This document shows positions 12,780 to 16,303 of a stretch of 16,303 nt of DNA, one piece after another. A program made the translations under genes and the position numbers. The notes below the pieces were generated by a model. That model had not been told where the DNA came from. It did no database searches and saw nothing but the letters and a program-made list of their open reading frames with translations. Position 1 is the stretch's first letter. Every line of letters begins with the position of its first letter. Source of the stretch: an uncultured Eubacteriales bacterium (lineage in GTDB: Bacteria; Bacillota; Clostridia; Oscillospirales; CAG-272); the NCBI GenBank assembly GCA_900555785.1, contig USMO01000011.1, positions 1-16,303 of the forward strand. Direction: 5' to 3'.

Positions 12780-13571
12780 CTATTCTTTTCCGAGAATCTC
12801 TCCCATTGCGGCAAGGGCTTCCTCGATTGGGGGAAGTTCCGGGTGCCACTTGCGCTCCCATTCCAAGGAGAGGCAGCCGTCAAAACCATCGGCGCGAAGC
12901 TGCTCCACAATCGCGTGGAGCGGGATGTCCCCTTTGCCGGGGAGCACCTGCGTGCGGTCCGGGAGACAGTCTTTGAAGTGGATGTGGCGAATGCAGGGGC
13001 GCAGCAGACGGTAGAGCGGCTGAAATTCCCGCCCCGTTGCAAAATAGGTGTGCATCACGTCCCAAATGAGACCAAAACCCGCGCGGTCCCCGAGGGCATC
13101 CAAAACCGGAGCCAGCGTTTCCGCGCAGTTGAAATCGCCGTGCGTCTCCAGCAAAGCGGTCACGCCGTACGCGGCAGCATCATCGGCAAGCAGGGTCAGC
13201 CCCTCGGTCACGCTCCGGATTGCGGCGGCAGGGTCATCGCCCGTGTTGTTGCCGAACACGCGGATATAGGGCGCGCCGAGTGCCGCAGCAATCCGCACGG
13301 CTTCGTGCGCTTCCGCAAGGGAGGCAGCCCGCTCCCGGGGATCGTGAAACGATGCGGAGGCACCGATGACACGAACCCGCAGACCGGCGTTCTCCAGGTT
13401 GGTTCGTGTTGCTCCGATCCGGTCCGGCGCAAAGACGGCAATCTCGCGGTTGTCAATCACCCCGCCGATTCCTCTCAATTCCAGATACGGGATCTGATAG
13501 GTCTGTGCAAGCGTGAGAATGTCCGCAAGCGGGCGCTCGACACAGCCGAGTGTGGAAAAGCATTGCTTCAT
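12780..13571 (-). CDS. TIM-barrel sugar isomerase/epimerase (AP endonuclease 2 superfamily)
   Basis: 263 residues, typical length of the xylose isomerase-like TIM-barrel family. The metal-binding residues can be placed: Glu142 (LLETHGDF), Asp171 and His174 (IWDVMHTY), His196/His198 (RHIHFKD) and Glu237 (SLEWERK). The N-terminal YLELRG and the PGKGDIP loop (211-217) are also typical. Members isomerise or epimerise keto-sugars, and some act as lyases or dehydratases on 3-keto-sugars, so the reaction here is open. ATG 13571 has AAAGGA 7 nt upstream. It is the first gene of the leftward operon; the transporter follows after 47 bp. Confidence 0.88.
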   Translation of the reverse strand: MKQCFSTLGCVERPLADILTLAQTYQIPYLELRGIGGVIDNREIAVFAPDRIGATRTNLENAGLRVRVIGASASFHDPRERAASLAEAHEAVRIAAALGAPYIRVFGNNTGDDPAAAIRSVTEGLTLLADDAAAYGVTALLETHGDFNCAETLAPVLDALGDRAGFGLIWDVMHTYFATGREFQPLYRLLRPCIRHIHFKDCLPDRTQVLPGKGDIPLHAIVEQLRADGFDGCLSLEWERKWHPELPPIEEALAAMGEILGKE

Positions 13572-13613
13572 ATCGGGTTCCTTTCCCGGACGGCGTTTTT
13601 TTCGTCCGCATCT

Positions 13614-13642
13614 ATTGTAGCACACCGGAGCGGCACTGTCAA
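13614..13642 (-). promoter_or_regulatory. Sigma-A promoter of the leftward sugar-acid operon
   Basis: On the minus strand TTGACA (13637-13642), 17-bp spacer, TACAAT (13614-13619). The start near 13607 gives a ~36-nt leader containing a short GGACG/CGTCC stem before the ribosome site. Confidence 0.85.
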
Positions 13643-13715
13643 GCGTTGTTTGCGGCTCCTGTGCAAAAAATATGTAAGAGTTGCGCAAATTTTGAAACAC
13701 GGCAAAACATACACT

Positions 13716-13743
13716 TTGCAAGCCGGCAGATTTCCTGTATAAT
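13716..13743 (+). promoter_or_regulatory. Sigma-A promoter of the rightward oxidoreductase operon
   Basis: TTGCAA (13716-13721), 16-bp spacer, TATAAT (13738-13743), 32 bp before the ATG. It is divergent from the promoter at 13614-13642, with 73 bp between the two -35 boxes. That gap holds the palindrome TTGCGCAA (13681-13688) and a TTTGC...GCAAA pair (near 13648-13668), possible but unproven operator sites. Confidence 0.78.
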
Positions 13744-13775
13744 AGAAATCGGCGAAAACAAAGGAGATTGGAATC

Positions 13776-14765
13776 ATGAATGAAAAAATCCTGATGGGCG
13801 GCGCAGACCTGCCCTTGGTCTGGACAGCGGAAAACCTTCGCGCGGCAGGGCTGAGCGGAGAAACCGTAACCAAAGAAGACATCCTCGCCTCCCCCGAGCG
13901 GTACCGCGACACGCGCTACCTGTTCTCCACATGGGGAATGCCGGTATTCCGGGAGGACGAAATCAGGCGCTGCCTGCCGTCTTTGCGGGCGGTCTTTTAT
14001 GCGGCAGGGAGCGTGCAGAGCTTTGCCGCGCCGTTCCTCGATGCAGGCGTTGCGGTCTTCTCCGCGCGGGCGGCAAATGCGGTCCCGGTTGCGGAATACA
14101 CCGCAGCACAGATTCTGCTTGCAAACAAGGGCTTTTTCCGCGCCTGCCGCAGTCTGGCACGCGGAACCGGCTGGGAATCTGCCCGCGCGCTGTCAAGAGA
14201 ATATCCGGGAAACTATGGGGCAACGGTCGGCCTCATCGGGTGCGGGCTGATCGGGCATCTGGTAATGGAACGCCTGCAGCGTGACGATTTGCGCGTGCTG
14301 GTCTCCGATGCGTTTCTCACGGCAGAACAGATTCATGCGCTGGGTGCCGAGAAGGTTACCATAGAGGAGCTGTTCGCCCGCTCGGATGTTGTCAGCAACC
14401 ATCTGGCAAACGTCCCCGCAACGGTCGGCGTGCTGGGCGGCGACCTCTTTGCATCCATGAAGCCGAACGCAACCTTTCTCAATACCGGCAGAGGGGCAAC
14501 CGTTTGCCAGGACGAGCTTGCCGCCGTTCTGACCGCACGTCCCGATCTCTGCGCCCTTCTCGACGTGACCGACCCAGAACCGCCTTCCCCCGCCTCTCCC
14601 CTGCTCTCGCTCCCGAACGTTTTTCTGACCCCGCATATTTCGGGCAGTCAGGGCTTGGAGTGCGCCAGAATGGGAGCTTACATGGCAGAGGAATTTTGCG
14701 CCTTCGATGCCGGGCAGGCAACCCGCTTTGCCGTCACGCGGGAGATGCTGGACAGAATGGCATAA
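13776..14765 (+). CDS. D-isomer-specific 2-hydroxyacid dehydrogenase family protein
   Basis: 329 residues, the family's normal size. It should interconvert a 2-keto acid and a D-2-hydroxy acid with a nicotinamide cofactor. Seen: the Rossmann motif GLIGCGLIG (GxGxxG, 155-160), Asp178 at the end of the second strand (VLVSDAF), which favours NADH, and the catalytic triad Arg239 (LNTGRGA), Glu268 (DPEPP) and His287 (TPHISGS). The first ~100 residues form the substrate-binding domain, with AAGSVQSF (76-83) as the expected substrate loop. AAAGGAG lies 9 nt before the ATG. It is the first gene of the rightward operon, next gene 22 bp away. Substrate unknown; the context suggests a sugar acid derivative. 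Confidence 0.9.
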   Translation: MNEKILMGGADLPLVWTAENLRAAGLSGETVTKEDILASPERYRDTRYLFSTWGMPVFREDEIRRCLPSLRAVFYAAGSVQSFAAPFLDAGVAVFSARAANAVPVAEYTAAQILLANKGFFRACRSLARGTGWESARALSREYPGNYGATVGLIGCGLIGHLVMERLQRDDLRVLVSDAFLTAEQIHALGAEKVTIEELFARSDVVSNHLANVPATVGVLGGDLFASMKPNATFLNTGRGATVCQDELAAVLTARPDLCALLDVTDPEPPSPASPLLSLPNVFLTPHISGSQGLECARMGAYMAEEFCAFDAGQATRFAVTREMLDRMA

Positions 14766-14787
14766 CAAACAACAAGGAGATAGAACC

Positions 14788-16104
14788 GTGTACAAAAGAC
14801 CGATTAACCGCGCGGAGCTGCCGGAAGAGTTCCCCTACCGCGACAGCACCGAAATTCTTGCCACGCCCTGCAGCACAGCGGGGCACACGCTCCCGAACCG
14901 CATCGTTTACCAGCCGATGGAGGGCTGCGACGGAACGGGAGACGGGACGCCGGGCGAGCTGACCGTTCGCCGCTACCGCCGCTTCGCACATGGCGGTCCG
15001 GGGCTGATCTGGTTTGAAGCAACCGCAATCCTGCCCGAGGCGCGGGCAAATCCCCGGCAGATGATGCTGACCGAGCAGAACCGGGACGCATACAAACAGC
15101 TGCTCTCCGAAATGCGGGAGATTTCCATGCGCGAGAACGGCTACGCGCCGCTGATTGTCTGCCAGCTGACGCATTCGGGGCGCTATTCCAAGCCGAACGG
15201 CTACCCGGAACCGCTGGTGGCGCAGCACCGCCCGCTGTTTGAGGGCAACCGTCCGCTCCCCGAGGACCGCATTCTCACCGACGACGACCTCGCCGCCCTC
15301 CCCGAGCGCTACGCTGATGCGGCGCGCCTTGCGGCTGAGGTCGGTTTTGACGGCGTAGACATCAAGGCTTGCCATGGCTACCTGCTCTCCGAACTGCTCA
15401 GTGCTTACGGCAGGAGCGGTCCCTTTGGCGGCGAAGCCTACGAAAATCGCATGCGGCTGCTGTTCACGGAAGTCGAGGCAGTCAAAGCCGCAGCGCCCGA
15501 CAGCCTGCTGCTTGCCTCCCGCTTCAACGCCTACGACGGGTTTCCCTACCCCCACGGCTTTGCAGCGAGCGACCGGGCAGGCGTTCCCGATCTGCGTGAG
15601 CCGGAGCGGCTGGCGGGCGATCTGGTCCGGCGCGGGGTGCGGATTCTCAATGTCACGATGGGAAACCCTTACCAGAACCACGAGGTCAACCGCCCGACGG
15701 CGTTTGCCGAGGCGGTCCCGCCATATGAAAGCATTCTGCGGATGCGCGCGGGGGCTGTTGCCGTTGCGAAAGCAGCGCGCGCGGCTGCTGCCGATGCCCT
15801 GACCGTTGCAACAGGCTTCTCATTCCTCGGTGTCACAGCACCGCATGTTGCCGCAGCAGATCTGGCGGCTGGCGCATATGAACTGGCAGGCTTTGGGCGT
15901 CAGAGTTTTGCCAATCCCGATTCCGCGCGGGAGATTCTGCAGACCGGATGTGCCGATGCCCGGCGTCTCTGCCTGACCTGCGGAAAATGTACCGCCCTGA
16001 TGCGTGCCGGAAAAACGCCGGGGTGCGTGATTTACGACAAGGAAATTTACGGCTCCCTCTACCGGGAGACCTTTGCAAACCAGAACGGAGGAACCAAGGC
16101 ATGA
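14788..16104 (+). CDS. Old Yellow Enzyme-family FMN oxidoreductase with 4Fe-4S motif, no C-terminal NAD(P)H domain
   Basis: 438 residues. The FMN-binding (beta/alpha)8 barrel is recognisable from RIVYQPMEG (38-46), QLTHSGRY (126-133), GFDGVDIKACHGYLLSELLS (186-205) with His196, and the late FMN-phosphate region (AGFGRQ, 367-372). Near the end it has Cys395-x2-Cys398-x2-Cys401-x11-Cys413, which matches the cluster site of the 2,4-dienoyl-CoA reductase/BaiCD-type subgroup. Those enzymes are about 640-670 residues and continue with an FAD/NAD(P)H domain; this one stops ~25 residues after the last cysteine. It should reduce an activated C=C bond, with electrons possibly from a separate donor. The start is GTG 14788, with AAGGAG 8 nt upstream; an in-frame ATG at 14707 lies inside the previous gene. 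It overlaps the next gene by ATGA. Confidence 0.88.
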   Translation: MYKRPINRAELPEEFPYRDSTEILATPCSTAGHTLPNRIVYQPMEGCDGTGDGTPGELTVRRYRRFAHGGPGLIWFEATAILPEARANPRQMMLTEQNRDAYKQLLSEMREISMRENGYAPLIVCQLTHSGRYSKPNGYPEPLVAQHRPLFEGNRPLPEDRILTDDDLAALPERYADAARLAAEVGFDGVDIKACHGYLLSELLSAYGRSGPFGGEAYENRMRLLFTEVEAVKAAAPDSLLLASRFNAYDGFPYPHGFAASDRAGVPDLREPERLAGDLVRRGVRILNVTMGNPYQNHEVNRPTAFAEAVPPYESILRMRAGAVAVAKAARAAAADALTVATGFSFLGVTAPHVAAADLAAGAYELAGFGRQSFANPDSAREILQTGCADARRLCLTCGKCTALMRAGKTPGCVIYDKEIYGSLYRETFANQNGGTKA

Positions 16105-16303
16105 ACTATGCAATCGTAACCGGAGTGCTCGGTGGAATCGGGCGCGCAACGGCAGAGCTGCTGCTCTCGCGCGGCTGGGGCGTGTTCGGCATGGATCTGC
16201 CCGGGAATCCCGACCTTTCGGGCTTTTCCGAACACTTTACCTATGTTTCGGGTGACCTTTCCGCGCCTGCGGACCGCGAGCGGCTGGTCTCCCTGCCCCC
16301 GCA
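16101..16303 (+). CDS. Short-chain dehydrogenase/reductase, N-terminal part (runs off window)
   Basis: 67 codons visible. It begins MNYAIVTGVLGGIGRA, with the SDR nucleotide motif TGVLGGIG at residues 7-14, and Asp32 after the second strand (GVFGMDLPG) points to NADH. The catalytic Ser-Tyr-Lys part is beyond the window. GGAGG is 10 nt before the ATG, which overlaps the stop of the flavoprotein gene by 4 nt, so it is the third gene of the rightward operon and translation is probably coupled. A KduD-like role is possible from the KDG context but the visible N-terminus does not show the LEGKVA-type start of that family. Confidence 0.85.
   Translation, partial: MNYAIVTGVLGGIGRATAELLLSRGWGVFGMDLPGNPDLSGFSEHFTYVSGDLSAPADRERLVSLPP

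Noticed and set aside
13048..13742. + strand frames inside the TIM-barrel gene
   Set aside because: They are antisense to a gene with all expected metal ligands and a consensus promoter.
14788..16303. Bile-acid-inducible (bai) operon
   Set aside because: The flavoprotein and SDR resemble members of those families, but no CoA ligase, CoA transferase or 7-alpha-dehydratase gene is present and the divergent operon handles KDG.

Overview
The window reads as chromosomal DNA of a fermentative, GC-rich member of the Firmicutes, most likely an Oscillospiraceae/Ruminococcaceae-type Clostridium relative. This is an inference from the consensus sigma-A promoters (TTGACA/TATAAT, 17-bp spacers), strong AGGAGG-type ribosome binding sites, an oxygen-sensitive pyruvate formate-lyase with its activase, and protein sequences that look clostridial. 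No 16S gene or other direct taxonomic marker is present.

Left part (1-4902). The 3' end of a glycoside hydrolase family 3 gene runs into a 238-bp nested palindromic element (457-694), which separates it from a convergent short-chain dehydrogenase gene with a perfect promoter. Then come two rightward genes for membrane-anchored proteins of unknown function (1651-2118, 2146-2982), a small alpha/beta protein with its own promoter and terminator (3126-3551), another membrane protein (3665-4273), and a convergent BspA-type leucine-rich-repeat lipoprotein gene (4267-4902) whose 3' end overlaps its neighbour by 7 bp.

Middle (5019-9713). A CAU-anticodon tRNA gene is followed by a tandem array of two complete and one broken ~166-bp units. 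Each unit starts with a copy of the tRNA 3' end and contains a long hairpin; the two long hairpins differ by compensatory base-pair changes. Next is a leftward pflA-pflB operon (activase gene first). Upstream of it lie a one-base-disrupted small reading frame and, on the other strand, a very compact orphan transcription unit (promoter, ~85-nt RNA with a closing stem, intrinsic terminator) that I read as an unannotated small RNA. An AT-rich gene of unknown function (8942-9505) with its own consensus promoter looks laterally acquired.

Right part (9669-16303). A divergent sugar-acid catabolic cluster is centred on a two-promoter region near 13614-13743. Leftward: TIM-barrel sugar isomerase/epimerase, MFS transporter, KDPG/KHG aldolase (4-nt overlap with the next gene) and KDG-kinase-like PfkB protein, ending at a terminator. 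Rightward: D-2-hydroxyacid dehydrogenase, an Old Yellow Enzyme-type flavoprotein with a 4Fe-4S motif but no C-terminal NAD(P)H domain, and the start of a second short-chain dehydrogenase (4-nt overlap, cut by the window end). The kinase and aldolase would turn 2-keto-3-deoxygluconate into pyruvate and glyceraldehyde-3-phosphate; pyruvate could then feed the nearby pyruvate formate-lyase. The three oxidoreductases suggest an unusual sugar acid or dehydrated sugar as substrate, which the sequence does not identify.
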